Assembly (NCBI GenBank): GCA_022843325.1
Contig: JALHNV010000003.1
Coordinates: forward strand, 34,359-98,358
Source of the DNA: Pseudolabrys sp.
GTDB taxonomy: Bacteria > Pseudomonadota > Alphaproteobacteria > Rhizobiales > Xanthobacteraceae
Direction: 5' to 3'
DNA length: 64,000 nt
The notes under the pieces are model-generated. The model saw only the letters and a list, made by a program, of their open reading frames with translations. It searched no databases and was not told where the DNA came from. The translations under genes were made by a program, and so were the position numbers. Positions 1-15,929 of this stretch are shown here, piece after piece. Every line of letters starts with the position of its first letter. Position 1 is the first letter of the stretch.

Positions 1-1581
1 GCCCGCGAGGGCGCCGATCTCATCACGGAATTGATGCCTGAGGACAGCGATGCAGCGGCGGTAACCCGCAAAGCGCTGCAGGACTTCACCGCGACAGGCC
101 GCCTCGACGCTCTGGTGGCGGATGATCTGTTGCCAGCGCTGGACAAGACCCAAATCAAGCCCGACCTCAGCCGCAGCCCGTCGATTCCGTTGATGGCAGA
201 GCGCACGCGGGCCCGCTGCGGCGCCTGGTACGAGATGGTGCCGCGCAGCCAAAGCAAGACCATCGGCAAGCACGGCACTTTCGAGGACTGCATTGAGCGC
301 GTGCCGGAAATCGCCGCGCTCGGGTTCGATGTTCTCTACCTGACGCCGATTCATCCGATCGGGCGCACCAACCGCAAGGGACCCAACAATACCCTGACCG
401 CCGGCCCGAACGATCCAGGCAGCTTCTACGCCGTCGGCGACGAGAGCGGCGGCCACGACGCGATCCATCCGCAGCTCGGCACGCTGCAGGATTTCCGCCG
501 CCTGGTGGAAACCTGCAAGGCCTACGACATGGAGGTTGCGCTCGACATCGCCGTGCAGTGCTCGCCCGATCATCCGTGGCTGCGCCAGCACCCGGAATGG
601 TTCAAGCGCCGGCCCGATGGCTCACTGCGTTACGCCGAGAACCCGCCGAAGAAATACGAAGACATCGTCAACCCTGACTTCAACTCGGTTGACCGCATCG
701 CGCTGTGGGAAGCCTTGCGCGACGTCATCCTGCACTGGGTCGACCAGGGCGTCGAAATCTTTCGCATCGACAATCCCCACACCAAGCCCCTGCCATTCTG
801 GGAGTGGCTGATCCGGGAAGTGCACCGCCGCAACGGCAATGTCGTTTTTCTGTCGGAAGCCTTCACCCGGCCGAAACTGATGAAGGCGCTCGGCAAGCTC
901 GGCTTTTCGCAGTCTTACAGCTACTTCACCTGGCGCACGACCAAACCGGAGCTCCAGGAATATCTGAGCGAACTGACGGGCTTTCCAGAGCGCGAATATT
1001 ACCGCCCCAACTTCTTCGTAACGACGCCCGATATCCTGCCGGTGCAGCTGCAGAAGGGCGAGCCGTGGCTGTTCAAGTCGCGCGCCGCGCTGGCGGCGCT
1101 GCTGTCCTCAAATTATGGCATCTACAACGGTTTCGAACTGATCGAGTACGAGCCTATCCCCGGCAAGGAAGAGTATCTGAACTCGGAAAAATACGAGATC
1201 CGAACCCGCGACTGGAACAAGCCCGGCAACATCAAGGCCTATATCGGCGCGCTGAACCGCGTCCGGCGCGAGAATACGGCTTTGCAGCAGACCAACAATC
1301 TCCGCTTCCTGCAGGTGGACGACGACGGCGTGATCGGCTTCCTCAAGCAATCGACCGACGGCACCAACGCGGTCGCCGGCGCCGTGGCGCTGACGGCGGG
1401 CGTACACGATTTCTGGCTGCATTTCGGTGACAGCCAGATCGGGCCGCCCGACAGCCTGAAGCCCGTGCGCACGGTCGAAAACCTCGTCACCGGCGAACGC
1501 CGCATGCTGGAATGGGGCGGGGTCCGCTTCAGGATAGATACCGCAACCGATCCGGCCCTGATTCTCCGTTGCCACACGTGA
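1..1581 (+). CDS. glgE: Alpha-1,4-glucan:maltose-1-phosphate maltosyltransferase, 5' truncated by window edge
   Basis: The frame is open from base 1, so the start lies outside the window; 526 residues of a roughly 660-residue family are present. GlgE (GH13_3) adds maltosyl units from maltose 1-phosphate to alpha-glucan in the cytosol. Diagnostic motifs are the nucleophile loop FRIDNPHTKP (about residue 256 of the visible part), the acid/base loop LSEAFTRP (about 286), the YSYFTWRTTK strand, and the C-terminal NYGIYNGFEL and EKYEIRTRDW blocks. These separate GlgE from other GH13 enzymes. The stop overlaps a possible GTG start of the next gene, which makes maltose 1-phosphate from trehalose via maltose. 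Missing are the N-terminal beta-sandwich and part of the barrel. Confidence 0.95.
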   Translation, partial: AREGADLITELMPEDSDAAAVTRKALQDFTATGRLDALVADDLLPALDKTQIKPDLSRSPSIPLMAERTRARCGAWYEMVPRSQSKTIGKHGTFEDCIERVPEIAALGFDVLYLTPIHPIGRTNRKGPNNTLTAGPNDPGSFYAVGDESGGHDAIHPQLGTLQDFRRLVETCKAYDMEVALDIAVQCSPDHPWLRQHPEWFKRRPDGSLRYAENPPKKYEDIVNPDFNSVDRIALWEALRDVILHWVDQGVEIFRIDNPHTKPLPFWEWLIREVHRRNGNVVFLSEAFTRPKLMKALGKLGFSQSYSYFTWRTTKPELQEYLSELTGFPEREYYRPNFFVTTPDILPVQLQKGEPWLFKSRAALAALLSSNYGIYNGFELIEYEPIPGKEEYLNSEKYEIRTRDWNKPGNIKAYIGALNRVRRENTALQQTNNLRFLQVDDDGVIGFLKQSTDGTNAVAGAVALTAGVHDFWLHFGDSQIGPPDSLKPVRTVENLVTGERRMLEWGGVRFRIDTATDPALILRCHT

Positions 1582-1586
1582 AAAAT

Positions 1587-4500
1587 ATGAATGTCCGGCC
1601 GCAAGTCGATATCGCAGTTCAGACCGACGACCCGCTCTGGTTCAAGGATGCGATCATCTACCAGCTTCACGTCAAGGCCTTTGCCGACAGCAATGGCGAC
1701 GGCGTCGGTGATTTCGCCGGCCTGACCGAGAAGCTCGATTACCTGCGCGACCTCGGTGTCACCGCCATATGGCTGCTGCCGTTCTATCCGAGCCCGGGGC
1801 GCGACGACGGCTATGACATCGCCGACTACGGCGACATCAATCCGCAATTCGGCACCATGAAGGACTTCAAGCGCTTCATGGTGGAAGCCAAGAAGCGTGG
1901 CCTCCGCGTCATCACAGAACTTGTCGTCAACCACACGTCCGACCAGCACGCCTGGTTCAAACGCGCGCGGCGCAGTCCGAAGGGCTCAAGTGCCCGCGAC
2001 TGGTACGTCTGGAGCGATACCGACCAGAAATTTCTCGAAACGCGCATCATTTTTACCGATACCGAGAAGTCGAACTGGGCCTGGGATGCCGAAGCCGGCG
2101 CCTATTACTGGCACCGCTTCTTCTCGCACCAGCCCGACCTGAATTTCGACAACCCGCGCGTGGTCAGCGCCGTCACGCAGGTGATGAAGCGCTGGCTTGA
2201 TACCGGCGTCGACGGCTTCCGGCTCGACGCGGTGCCGTATCTGATCGAGCGCGAAGGCACCAGCAACGAAAATCTGCCGGAAACACACGTCATCATCAAG
2301 AAGCTGCGTGCCGAGCTGGAGGCTTACGCGCCCGGCAAGGTGCTGTTGGCCGAAGCCAATATGTGGCCGGAAGACGTGCAGCAGTATTTCGGCGACGGCG
2401 ACGAATGCCACATGGCGTACCACTTCCCGCTGATGCCACGCATCTACATGGCGATCGCGCAGGAAGACCGTTTCCCGATCGCCGACATCATGCGGCAAAC
2501 GCCGGAAATCCCTGAAAACTGCCAGTGGGCGATGTTCCTGAGGAACCACGACGAGCTGACGCTCGAAATGGTGACCGACTCCGAGCGCGATTATCTCTGG
2601 AAGACCTACGCCGCCGATCCGCGCGCGCGCATCAATCTCGGCATCCGGCGACGCCTGGCGCCGCTGATGGACAATGACCGCCGCAAAATAGAGTTGATGA
2701 ACTCGATCCTGATGTCCATGCCCGGCACACCGATCATCTATTACGGCGACGAAATCGGCATGGGCGACAACATCTATCTCGGTGACCGCAACGGTGTGCG
2801 CACGCCGATGCAGTGGACGCCTGATCGCAACGGCGGCTTCTCACGCGCCGACCCCGCACAGCTTTATCTGCCGGCCATCATGGACCCGGTCTACGGCTAC
2901 GCGGCGGTCAACGTCGAGGCGCAAAGCCGGTCGCTGTCGTCGCTCCTGAGCTGGACCAAACGCATGATCAGCGTGCGCAAGTCGACGCCGATTTTCGGCC
3001 GCGGCACCCTCACCTTCATTCGCCCGTCCAACCGCGCCGTGCTGGCCTATGCCCGCCAGTACGAGGGCCAGGCGGTGATCTGCGTCGCCAACCTGTCGCG
3101 CTCGGCGCAGGCCGTCGAACTCGACCTCAGCCAATGGAACGGCCGCGTGCCGCAGGAAATGCTGGGACGCACCCGCTTCCCGGCAATCGGCGAACTGCCT
3201 TATCTGGTCACGCTGCCGCCCTATGGCTTCTTCTGGTTTCTGCTGTGCGAGCCGACCGATCAGGCGCCCCAGTCCGCGCTGCCGCGCGAGGTCACCACGC
3301 TGGTGATCGGCCCGGGAATGGAGACGCTGCTGTCCCCGTGGACGCGCCGGCAACTGGAAGCCGATGTGCTGTCGAGCTTCATTCCCGAGCGGCGCTGGTT
3401 TGCCGGCAAGACGTCGCGCAAGGTGTCTGCCACCGTCTCGGCGGCGGTGCCGCTCTCGCACAACGCCGATCATTTCCTTGCCACCATTGTCGACGTCGAT
3501 GCGGCCCAAGGCGCCAGCCGCTATTTCGTGCCGCTCACCATCCGATGGGCCCGCTATACCGAGGTCGAGAAGGGTCCGGCCCAGGTCCTGGCCGCCGTGC
3601 GCCGGGGGCCGCGCGAAGGCACGCTCCTTGACGCCGCGGTGGAGCACGAGTTCATCGCCGCCCTGCTGGACAAGGCCTATCGCAATGAAGACGCCGGCAG
3701 CACCGAGCAGCGGCTGGAATTCCGCAGTACAGTGGCTTTCTCCGGTACCGATTTCCAGGGCATCAAGGCCGTCAACGCCACCGCCCGCGAGCAGTCCAAT
3801 ACGACAGTCATCGCCGACGACAAATATGTCGTGAAACTGCTGCGCAAGGTCACCGAGGGCATCCATCCCGAAATCGAGATGGGACGCTTCCTCGCCGATA
3901 CCGCGCCCTACGCCAACGCGCCGGCGATGCTGGGCAGCGTCGAGTTGCACGAAAACGGCAAGGTCAGCGCCCTCGCCGTCGTCCATGCTTTTGTGCAGAA
4001 CCAAGGCGACGCGTGGACGGTTACCAGCGCGTCGCTGGATCGCGTCATCGACGAATTGCGGCTGCTGACCGGCGAATCGACCACCGAGACGCACGAAATC
4101 GCCGCGCTGCTGCAGTGGATGCGGCAGATCGGCCGGCGGACCGCCGAACTACACGTGGCGCTGGCGAGCCGCGACGATATCCCCGATTTCGCGCCCGAGC
4201 CGATAACGGCCGCCGACGTCTCCGACTGGTCCGACATCATGCTCTCGCGCCTGCGCAGCCTGTTCGATTCGCTGGCGACCAATCGCCAGCAGTTGTCCGG
4301 CCGTGCCGCTCAGCTGGCCGAACAGCTTCTCAGCCACCGCAGCGCGATCGAGGCGCATGTCGACGAAAACCGGCACACGGCCCTCGACGGCTGGAAAATC
4401 CGACACCACGGCGATTTGCACCTGGGGCAAATTCTGGTGGCCAAGGACGATGCCTATATTCTTGACTTCGAAGGCGAGCCGAGCCGGCCGCTGGCCGACC

Positions 4501-4868
4501 GCCGTCTGAAGGCGTCGCCGGCGCGCGACGTCGCGGGCTTCCTGCGATCGGTCGATTATGCAGTCAGCGCCGCGCTGGACCGGGCGCCGAACCTCAGCCC
4601 GGAAGAACGCACGGTCATCGCCGACCAGTTGCGGCTATGGAACGACCGTATGTCCGAGGCGTTCTGGAATGCCTATCGCGAGACTCCTGGCAATGTCCGC
4701 CTTTGGCCTCAGGACGAGACCAAGACACGCGCTTTGCTCGACTTCTTTCTGATCGAAAAGGCGCTCTACGAGATCGAATACGAACTGAGCAACCGGCCGG
4801 ACTGGGCGCAGATCCCGCTTGAGGCGACACTGCGTATTCTCGAACAGCGGGGAGCCATCCGCCGATGA
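1587..4868 (+). CDS. treS: Trehalose synthase fused to maltokinase
   Basis: The 1093-residue fusion carries two steps of the GlgE pathway. Residues 1 to about 560 are a GH13 trehalose synthase (trehalose to maltose): [10 protein letters not shown] with the nucleophile Asp near 210, [12 protein letters not shown] near 255, [12 protein letters not shown] near 320, and [17 protein letters not shown]. Residues about 576 to 1093 are a maltokinase (maltose plus ATP to maltose 1-phosphate): [11 protein letters not shown] at the domain start, and the kinase motifs HHGDLHLGQ near 940 followed by [14 protein letters not shown] 1587 was chosen; a GTG at 1578 forming a GTGA overlap with the glgE stop is an alternative, and neither has a clear Shine-Dalgarno site. 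The product feeds GlgE upstream. Confidence 0.95.
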   Translation: MNVRPQVDIAVQTDDPLWFKDAIIYQLHVKAFADSNGDGVGDFAGLTEKLDYLRDLGVTAIWLLPFYPSPGRDDGYDIADYGDINPQFGTMKDFKRFMVEAKKRGLRVITELVVNHTSDQHAWFKRARRSPKGSSARDWYVWSDTDQKFLETRIIFTDTEKSNWAWDAEAGAYYWHRFFSHQPDLNFDNPRVVSAVTQVMKRWLDTGVDGFRLDAVPYLIEREGTSNENLPETHVIIKKLRAELEAYAPGKVLLAEANMWPEDVQQYFGDGDECHMAYHFPLMPRIYMAIAQEDRFPIADIMRQTPEIPENCQWAMFLRNHDELTLEMVTDSERDYLWKTYAADPRARINLGIRRRLAPLMDNDRRKIELMNSILMSMPGTPIIYYGDEIGMGDNIYLGDRNGVRTPMQWTPDRNGGFSRADPAQLYLPAIMDPVYGYAAVNVEAQSRSLSSLLSWTKRMISVRKSTPIFGRGTLTFIRPSNRAVLAYARQYEGQAVICVANLSRSAQAVELDLSQWNGRVPQEMLGRTRFPAIGELPYLVTLPPYGFFWFLLCEPTDQAPQSALPREVTTLVIGPGMETLLSPWTRRQLEADVLSSFIPERRWFAGKTSRKVSATVSAAVPLSHNADHFLATIVDVDAAQGASRYFVPLTIRWARYTEVEKGPAQVLAAVRRGPREGTLLDAAVEHEFIAALLDKAYRNEDAGSTEQRLEFRSTVAFSGTDFQGIKAVNATAREQSNTTVIADDKYVVKLLRKVTEGIHPEIEMGRFLADTAPYANAPAMLGSVELHENGKVSALAVVHAFVQNQGDAWTVTSASLDRVIDELRLLTGESTTETHEIAALLQWMRQIGRRTAELHVALASRDDIPDFAPEPITAADVSDWSDIMLSRLRSLFDSLATNRQQLSGRAAQLAEQLLSHRSAIEAHVDENRHTALDGWKIRHHGDLHLGQILVAKDDAYILDFEGEPSRPLADRRLKASPARDVAGFLRSVDYAVSAALDRAPNLSPEERTVIADQLRLWNDRMSEAFWNAYRETPGNVRLWPQDETKTRALLDFFLIEKALYEIEYELSNRPDWAQIPLEATLRILEQRGAIRR

Positions 4869-6979
4869 GCCGCCCATGAGCGAACTTCCCCGCGTTGCCC
4901 GCGATATCATCGCCGGTCGTCACGCCGACCCGTTCCATTATCTCGGCCAGCACACCGAGAACGACAAGACGATTGTGCGCGTGTTTCTGCCGGATGCCAC
5001 CCATGTGCTGGCTGTCGGCGAGACCGGTGAACGGGAACTCGAGCGCATCGATCCGGCCGGCCTGTTCGCCGGCCAGCTCGACCGGCCACAGCGTTACCGC
5101 TTGCGGGCGCGCTTCGGCGGCAACGATGTCGAGCTTGAAGACCCCTATCGCTTCGGCCCCATTCTGTCGGATTACGACCTGTATCTGCTCGGCGAAGGCA
5201 ACCATTTGCGGCTGTACGATACGCTGGGCGCCCATCCGCGGCAGATGGACGGAGTCGACGGCGTCGGGTTCGTGCTATGGGCGCCGAACGCGCAACGCGT
5301 CAGCGTGGTCGGCGATTTCAATTTCTGGGACGGCCGCCGCCATGTCATGCGGGTCCGAGGCAATGGCTATTGGGAAATTTTCGTTCCTGGCGCCCATGCC
5401 GGCCACAAGTACAAATATGAGATCATCGGCAATAACGGCCAGTTGCTGCCGCTGAAGTCCGATCCGGTCGGCTTCGGCGCCGAACTGCGTCCGGCCACGG
5501 CGTCCACCGTGATCGATCTGTCGAAGCTGCCCAAGGTCTCGCCGGCGCCCGACGGCATCAATGCGCTCGGCGCGCCGATGTCGATCTATGAGGTGCATCT
5601 CGGCTCCTGGCGCCGCAAAGGCGACCACGGCCAGCAGTGGCTGACGTACCTCGAACTGGCCGAACAATTGCCGGCTTACGTCGCCGACATGGGTTTCACG
5701 CATGTCGAGCTGCTGCCGGTGTCCGAGCATCCCTTCGACGGCTCTTGGGGCTATCAGCCGACCGGCCTGTTCGCACCCAGCAGCCGTTTTGGCTCGCCGG
5801 CGGACTTCGCGGTGCTTGTCGATGCCTTGCACAAGGCCGGCCTCGGCGTTCTGCTGGACTGGGTGCCGGGCCACTTCCCCGACGATCCGCACGGCCTCGC
5901 CAAGTTCGACGGTACCGACCTCTACAACCACGCCGATCCGCGTCAGGGCCGCCATATGGACTGGGGCACCCTGATCTACAATTACGGCCGGGTCGAAGTG
6001 ACCAATTTCCTGCTCAGCAATGCGCTGTTCTGGCTGGAACAGTACAAGGTCGATGGCCTGCGCGTCGATGCCGTTGCGTCGATGCTGTACCTTGACTACA
6101 GCCGGCCGCAAGGCGGCTGGGTGCCCAACAAGCATGGCGGCCGCGAGAACCTCGACGCAGTCGACTTCCTCAGGCGCACCAATACCGAAGTGTATCGCCA
6201 CTCGCCGCAGGCCACCACGGCGGCGGAGGAATCCACCGCCTGGCCGATGGTGTCGCGCCCGGTCGATTGGGGCGGTCTCGGGTTCGGCTACAAGTGGAAC
6301 ATGGGGTGGATGAACGACACCCTCCGTTACATGAGTCTGGACCCGATCCACCGCCGCCATCACCACGGCAGCATCCTGTTCGGTCTGCACTACGCCTTCT
6401 CGGAAAACTTCATTCTGCCGCTGTCGCACGACGAAGTCGTCCACGGCAAGAGCTCGATCCTGGGACGGATGCCCGGCGATCCCTGGCAGCAGTTTGCCAA
6501 CCTGCGCGCCTACTATTCCTTCATGTTCGGCCATCCGGGCAAGAAGCTGATGTTCATGGGTTGCGAGTTCGGCCAGAATACCGAGTGGAACCACGATATC
6601 GGCCTACCCTGGCACCTGCTCGATCAACCCGCGCATGCCGGCATTCATAAGCTGATGCGCGATCTCAACCGCCTCTACCGCGACACCCCGGCGCTGCACG
6701 CGCTAGATTGCGACCCGGCCGGTTTCGAATGGCTCCGTACCGACGACGCCGACAACAGTTCTTTCGCCTGGCTACGCAAAGGCCACGGCGCAGCCGACCG
6801 CTGCATCGTCATTGTCAATTTCACCCCCCAGGTCCTGCACGACTATCGCGTCCGCGCTCCCATTGCCGGCAGTTGGCGCGAAGCGCTCAATTCCGACTCC
6901 GCCATTTACGGCGGCAGCGATGTTGGGAACGCCGGAGCGGTATCCGCTGTTGTGACTCAAGAAAGCCCGGAGCTCCGCC

Positions 6980-10850
<3,871 letters not shown>

Positions 10851-10851
<1 letters not shown>

Positions 10852-13592
10852 TGCCCCCTGCCATTCCCGCGGCGACCTACCGGCTGCAACTGACCAAGGA
10901 CTTTGGCTTCGACGACGCCGCCAAGCTGGCGCCCTACCTGGGGCGCCTCGGCATCAGCCACGTCTACGCCTCGCCGTTTTTCAAGGCACGGCCGGGCAGC
11001 ACCCATGGCTATGACATTGTCGACCATGAGAAACTCAATCCGGAGCTGGGCGGCGAAGAAGGCTTCGCCCGTCTCTGCGCTGCTCTGAAAGAGCACGACC
11101 TCGGCCTGATCCTCGACTTCGTGCCCAATCACATGGGCGTCGGCCATTCCGACAATGCCTGGTGGCTCGACGTGCTCGAGTGGGGGCCGAAGTCGCCGCA
11201 TGCGGCCTCGTTCGACATCGACTGGGACGCCCTGCCGCACCGCCGCCATCCGGGCGTGCTACTGCCGATCCTCGGCAAGCCCTACGGCGACATTCTCCAA
11301 GCCGGCGAAATCGAGATCAAATTCGACGCCGCCACCGGCAGCTTTGCCGCCTGGTATTTCGATCACAAGCTGCCGATCAATCCGCAGCGCTACGCCGAGA
11401 TCATCCGCACGCTGGTGCAGACCGCCGGCGCCACCGATGAGCCCGCCGGCAGAGCGATCCTCGCCGTCGCGGACGCTTACCGCGACCCGGCCTCGCCGTC
11501 GTACAGCGCGGCGCCTGAGTTCAAGCGTCAGCTGGCAGAGATTTCGGGTGCGGCCGAATTGTTCGACCGCGGCTTGTCGGCCTATCGCAGCGATACCGAA
11601 AGCGGCACCGCGGCGCTGCACCGTCTGCTGGAGCGCCAGCACTACCGCCTCGCCAACTGGCGCGTGGCGTTCTCAGCCGTCAACTACCGCCGCTTCTTCG
11701 ACATCAACGATCTCGCCGGCTTGCGCATCGAGAACCAGGCGACATTCCGCGCCACGCATTCGTATGTCTCGCGCCTGATCGCGCAAGGCTGCCTGCAGGG
11801 CCTCCGCATCGACCATATCGACGGGCTGCGCGACCCGTCGCAGTACGCGCGCCGCCTGCGTCAGCTGATCGCGAAGTCACGCAGCGGCATCGACGGCGGC
11901 CCGAAGGGTCCGTTCTATGTCGTGGTCGAGAAGATCCTCGAGGAGCATGAGGACTTGCCGGCATGGCCCGGCATCGCCGGCACCACCGGCTATGAAATCC
12001 TGAATGTCATCACCCGGGTGCTGATCGACGGCCGCGGGCTGGCGCCGCTGGAGACCACCTGGCGCGAGTTTACCGGCGAAAAGACCGAGTTTCCCGCCAT
12101 GCTGGAGGCGGCCAAGACGCGCGTCATCGAAACCATGCTGGCGAGCGAATTCACGGTTCTGGCCGGTGCGCTGTCACGCATCGCCGCCGGCCATTTCAGC
12201 ACCCGCGATTTCACCCTGGACCGCCTGCGCGCCGCCTTGCAGCTCTACGCGCTCGAATTCCCCGTCTACCGCACCTACGTCACGACTGCCGGACCGTCGG
12301 CTCGCGACCGCGACATGATCAAAAGCGTCATCGATCGCGCCCAAGCGCGCTGGCGGGGCCCGGACCCCGAGATCTTCTCGTTCCTGCACGATGCCGTCAC
12401 CCTCGATCTGGTGCAGCACGGCGGCTACAGCGCGCCGCGCATCCGTAACTTTGCGCTGAAGCTGCAGCAGTTCACCGGGCCGCTGATGGCCAAGTCGCTG
12501 GAAGACACGGTGTTCTACCGCCATCACCGGTTGCTGGCGCTGAACGAAGTCGGCGGCAGCCCCGTCGCAGAGCCGCTGTCGCTCCCCGACTTCCACCGCG
12601 TTTCGCAACAGCGCATTGCAACCGTGCCGAATGCGATGACGGCGACGGCCACCCACGACACGAAGCGGGGTGAGGACGCCCGTGCCCGCATTCTGGCGCT
12701 CGCGGAAATGCCGGCCGAGTGGGACGCCGCGGTGAAAAACTGGCGGCATCAGAACGCGACGCTGCGGCAGCAGAGTGCCCGGCCACAGCCGACGGCTGCG
12801 CATGAATACATGCTCTATCAAGCGCTGATCGGCGCCTGGCCCGGCACCGTGGACGATGACTTCGTCAAGCGGATGCAGGGCTATGCCCTGAAAGCGGCGC
12901 GCGAGGGCAAGCAGGAAACCAGTTGGACCAATCCCGACGAGGCTTACGAAACGGCGCTGGATGACTTCCTCCGCGACCTGCTCGACCCGGCCAAATCGGC
13001 TGACTTCCTCGAGGACTTCGGCGCCTTCGCCGCGCGCACTTCTGTTATCGGTGCGCTGAACGGCCTGTCACAACTGGCCTTGAAGCTGTTGATGCCAGGC
13101 GTCCCCGATATCTACCAGGGCACGGAGTTCTGGGACCTGTCGCTGGTCGATCCGGACAACCGCCGTCCGGTCGATTTCGACAGCCGCAACGCCGCGGCTG
13201 CGGCAGAAGCCTTCGACTGGCCGGCGCTCTCCGAGAAATGGACGGATGGCCATATCAAGCAAGCCTTGATGCTCACCCTGCTGCGGCTGCGGCGGGAGCA
13301 CCCGGCCCTGCTCGGACAGGGCGCGCATGAGGCGGTCGAGGTCACCGGCCCGCATGCCGGCCACGTCGTCGCCTTTTCGCGCAGCCTGCAAGGCGAGCAA
13401 TTGATCGTGCTGATCGGACGGCATTTCGCACCGCTGACCCATGGCGGCCGGCACTGGCCGAAGGGCTGGCAGGCCACCGTGCCGGCGCTCGGCCAAGCCG
13501 ACTACGACGATCTGATCGGAAGATTGCCCGTGACGCCCGACGTCGCCCCGCTGTTTGCGACGCTTCCGGTCAGCGTTATGCGGCGCCGTTGA
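10851..13592 (+). CDS. treY: Malto-oligosyltrehalose synthase
   Basis: The 913-residue GH13_26 enzyme converts the reducing-end alpha-1,4 bond of a maltodextrin to the alpha,alpha-1,1 bond of trehalose. Motifs include the N-terminal IPAATYRLQL, LILDFVPNHMG, GLRIDHIDGLRDP (about 317), YVVVEKILEEHEDLP (about 357, acid/base Glu) and TATATHDTKRGEDARAR (about 601). The C-terminal GVPDIYQGTEFWDLSLVDPDNRRPVD block is family-typical. The ATG overlaps the treZ stop as TGATG. It is the last gene of the operon; the next gene is convergent and its stop is only 16 bases away, with no clear terminator between them. Confidence 0.95.
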
Positions 13593-13608
13593 CCCGCGCG
13601 ACGTCCTG

Positions 13609-14655
13609 TCAGGCCTGCAACGCCAGCGGATCGATCTTGAAACGCTCGGCGACGGCGGCAAGTTCGGTTACGACCGGCGGCGGCAACGGAATTCCGCTCG
13701 CACTACGTTCAATCATCGCGAGATAACCGCGCTCGCCGGGCATCAGAATGTTGACCGACCCCGCCGCCAGCGGCAGGGCCTTCAAGGCGCCGACCAGACG
13801 CTGAACCTGACTGCCGAATTCGGCCATATCGACAAAGGTCGCGATGTCGATAGCGATCAGCATGGCGTTCTGGCGATGCTTGCCACCCTCGCCGGTCTTC
13901 TGCAGCGCATCGGCGACCAGCGGATTGCCGCTCAGGAGGCTCGCCAGAATCTCGACCATCAGCGAAAGACCGGAGCCCTTCGGCCCGCCCAGCGGCGTGC
14001 TCATGGCCGCTTTCGCCGGATCGGTCGTCGGGTTACCGGCCTCGTCCACGGCCCATCCGGGCTCAAGCGGCGTGCCGGTCTTGCGCGCCAAAGTCAGCTT
14101 TCCCATCGCCACGGCGCTGCTCGCCATGTCCAGCACCAACGGTTGAGAGTCGCCGCCAGGCACCGCGATGGAGATTGGGTTGGTGCCGAGCGCCAGGCCA
14201 CGCGCGCCATGGTAAGGCATGAACGCGTTGCCGGCGTTGAAGGCGAGGCACGCCAACCCGGCTTCCGCCAGGTTCGATGTATAATAACCGAGGGCGCCGC
14301 TGTGGGTCATCTGACCGACCAGCGCCAAAGCGATGCCGTGTTCTTTGGCCAGAACCTTCAGCCTCTCCACGGCATGGGACAGGACCACCGGGCCCGGCGC
14401 CCGGTCGGCGTCGATCACCAGGCTCGATGGTGCCGGGTGGCTGTAGGCCGGCTTGGCGCCGACGTTCATCAGACCCTCGTGGATCATCTCCAGGTAACGC
14501 GGCAGCCGTGTCACGCCGTGCGTATCGACGCCGCGCAGATTGGCCCACACCAGCGTGTCGGCCATGGCGCCGGCATCGGCGGCAGCCATGCCTTCGTGCC
14601 TGAAAACGTCGGACACAAACCGCCGCAGCTCGGTCGCGGATACTTTGCTTGTCAT
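13609..14655 (-). CDS. Ldh2/YiaK-family NAD(P)-dependent oxidoreductase (malate/L-lactate dehydrogenase type)
   Basis: The 348 residues fit the Ldh2 family (COG2055), which reduces or oxidises 2-oxo/2-hydroxy acids such as malate, ureidoglycolate or 2,3-diketogulonate with NAD(P). Visible signatures are NLRGVDTHGVTRLP, the His-containing TMTHSGALGYYT-like segment at GQMTHSGALGYYTSN, the nucleotide-contact LGTNPISIAVPGG, and the C-terminal GGPKGSGLSLMVEI. The start ATG at 14655 is supported by the family N-terminus. An alpha/beta hydrolase lies just upstream in the same direction (25-base gap), so the two may be cotranscribed in catabolism of a hydroxy acid; the exact substrate cannot be read from sequence. 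Confidence 0.85.
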   Translation of the reverse strand: MTSKVSATELRRFVSDVFRHEGMAAADAGAMADTLVWANLRGVDTHGVTRLPRYLEMIHEGLMNVGAKPAYSHPAPSSLVIDADRAPGPVVLSHAVERLKVLAKEHGIALALVGQMTHSGALGYYTSNLAEAGLACLAFNAGNAFMPYHGARGLALGTNPISIAVPGGDSQPLVLDMASSAVAMGKLTLARKTGTPLEPGWAVDEAGNPTTDPAKAAMSTPLGGPKGSGLSLMVEILASLLSGNPLVADALQKTGEGGKHRQNAMLIAIDIATFVDMAEFGSQVQRLVGALKALPLAAGSVNILMPGERGYLAMIERSASGIPLPPPVVTELAAVAERFKIDPLALQA

Positions 14656-14679
14656 GCGTCGGCCTCGCTGGAGCGTCGT

Positions 14680-15546
14680 TTACTGGCCGAACTGTTTCTT
14701 CAGCCAGGTGCGGACGATGTCCGTCACCATCTCATTGTTCTCGGCGAACATGAAATGATCGACGTCGGCCACCAGATGCAGATCGGCCGGCATGCCTGCC
14801 TTCTGGAACAAAATGATCGATTGCTCGGTCGGCGTCACCGAATCGGTCGAGGCATGCAGCAGCAATAACGGCCGCGGCGCGATCTGGCCGACCACATCGT
14901 TGGCACGAAACGCGAGCATGCTCTCGACGGTCTCGAGCGGAAACTCCATGATCGAGCCTGGCGCCAGATTGCCGCGCATGCCTTCCGGGATCGGCACGAT
15001 GTCGTAGCGGTTGATCTTGATCGACTCGCCGGTCCTGGCACGCAGCTCGCGGCCGCGCTCCAGCGTGTCGGTGAATTTCTTCCAGGCGCCGGGCTTGGAA
15101 TGCTGCAGTTCGAACTTGGTCTGACCGTCACCCCAGCCGCCCGACGAAATGACGGCGGCAATGCGCTTGTCGACGCCGCCGGCATAGACCGACACCGCGG
15201 CACCGAAGCTGTGGCCCGCGCTGGCGATCTTGGCCGGATCGACGTCCGGACGCGACATCAGATAGGTCACGGCGCTCTTGGTATCCTCGACCTGCTCCAT
15301 GCAGATGATGTGGGCGCGCGGACCTTCGCTCTGGCCGCAGCCGCGCATGTCGAAGCGCAGCGAGATGTAGCCCCATTTCTCCAGCAGCTTGGCCGGGCTG
15401 ATGCAGGCCTTGCTGTCCTTGTTGCTGCCGAAACCGTGCAGCACCAGGCAGGCCGGCCGCTTCTCGCCGGGCTTGATGTCGTCGGGAATATGCAGAACTC
15501 CCGACAGCTTGAGGCCCTGGGAGTCGAAGGTGACGCGCTCTTCCAT
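14680..15546 (-). CDS. Alpha/beta hydrolase (S9/dienelactone-hydrolase-like)
   Basis: The 288-residue single-domain serine hydrolase has the oxyanion segment LVLHGFGSNKDS, nucleophile elbow SAGHSFGAAVS (Ser near 113), the acid loop LLLHASTDSVTPTEQS and a C-terminal VADVDHFMF with the catalytic His. No signal peptide is visible, so it is cytosolic. ATG 15546 is preferred over the in-frame TTG at 15552 because AAGGA sits about 7 bases upstream of it. It is divergent from the GlcG-led operon and precedes the Ldh2 gene. It could be an esterase or a C-C/ester hydrolase in aromatic catabolism; the substrate is unknown. Confidence 0.8.
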   Translation of the reverse strand: MEERVTFDSQGLKLSGVLHIPDDIKPGEKRPACLVLHGFGSNKDSKACISPAKLLEKWGYISLRFDMRGCGQSEGPRAHIICMEQVEDTKSAVTYLMSRPDVDPAKIASAGHSFGAAVSVYAGGVDKRIAAVISSGGWGDGQTKFELQHSKPGAWKKFTDTLERGRELRARTGESIKINRYDIVPIPEGMRGNLAPGSIMEFPLETVESMLAFRANDVVGQIAPRPLLLLHASTDSVTPTEQSIILFQKAGMPADLHLVADVDHFMFAENNEMVTDIVRTWLKKQFGQ

Positions 15547-15929
15547 GTCCAATCCTTAACCCGGCTCAGAGCCGGCTGTGACCGCGGCCCACATAAGCCA
15601 TTTGCCGCCTCAATCCTAGCGTTATCGGCCGCAGCCCGGCGCCGGCAATTGCAATGCCGCCGGACGACACGCTGCGAGTGAAACCAGAACCGCGGACCGC
15701 ACAGGCTTGATCGATCTTTGCCGCGAAAGTGTCCAGCCATGCTCAATTCGAACGCGCCCGGCGTCCTTGCGACAGGTCTGTTCGTGATGCTAGTTACAGC
15801 CGCATTCCGTTAGTGAAACGATGCGACTGCCGGGCGCCGCGCCAACGCCGCTCTCAACGTTGAACTGTTGCGGGACAGGGTCCGTAAAGGACGCGTTGGT
15901 CAGAACCAGGCGAAACAGGAAAGCGGAAC
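15547..15929. other. Divergent intergenic region, 383 bp
   Basis: The stretch between the minus-strand alpha/beta hydrolase and the plus-strand GlcG-type gene must carry both promoters. A GCAATTGC palindrome lies near 15646-15653 and a GGAAAGCGGAAC Shine-Dalgarno-like run lies just before 15930. No coding sequence with family resemblance, strong consensus promoter or riboswitch could be identified. Confidence 0.5.

Noticed and set aside
15547..15929. Possible small RNA or riboswitch in the divergent region
   Set aside because: Only a short GCAATTGC palindrome and a ribosome site were seen; nothing matched a known RNA core.
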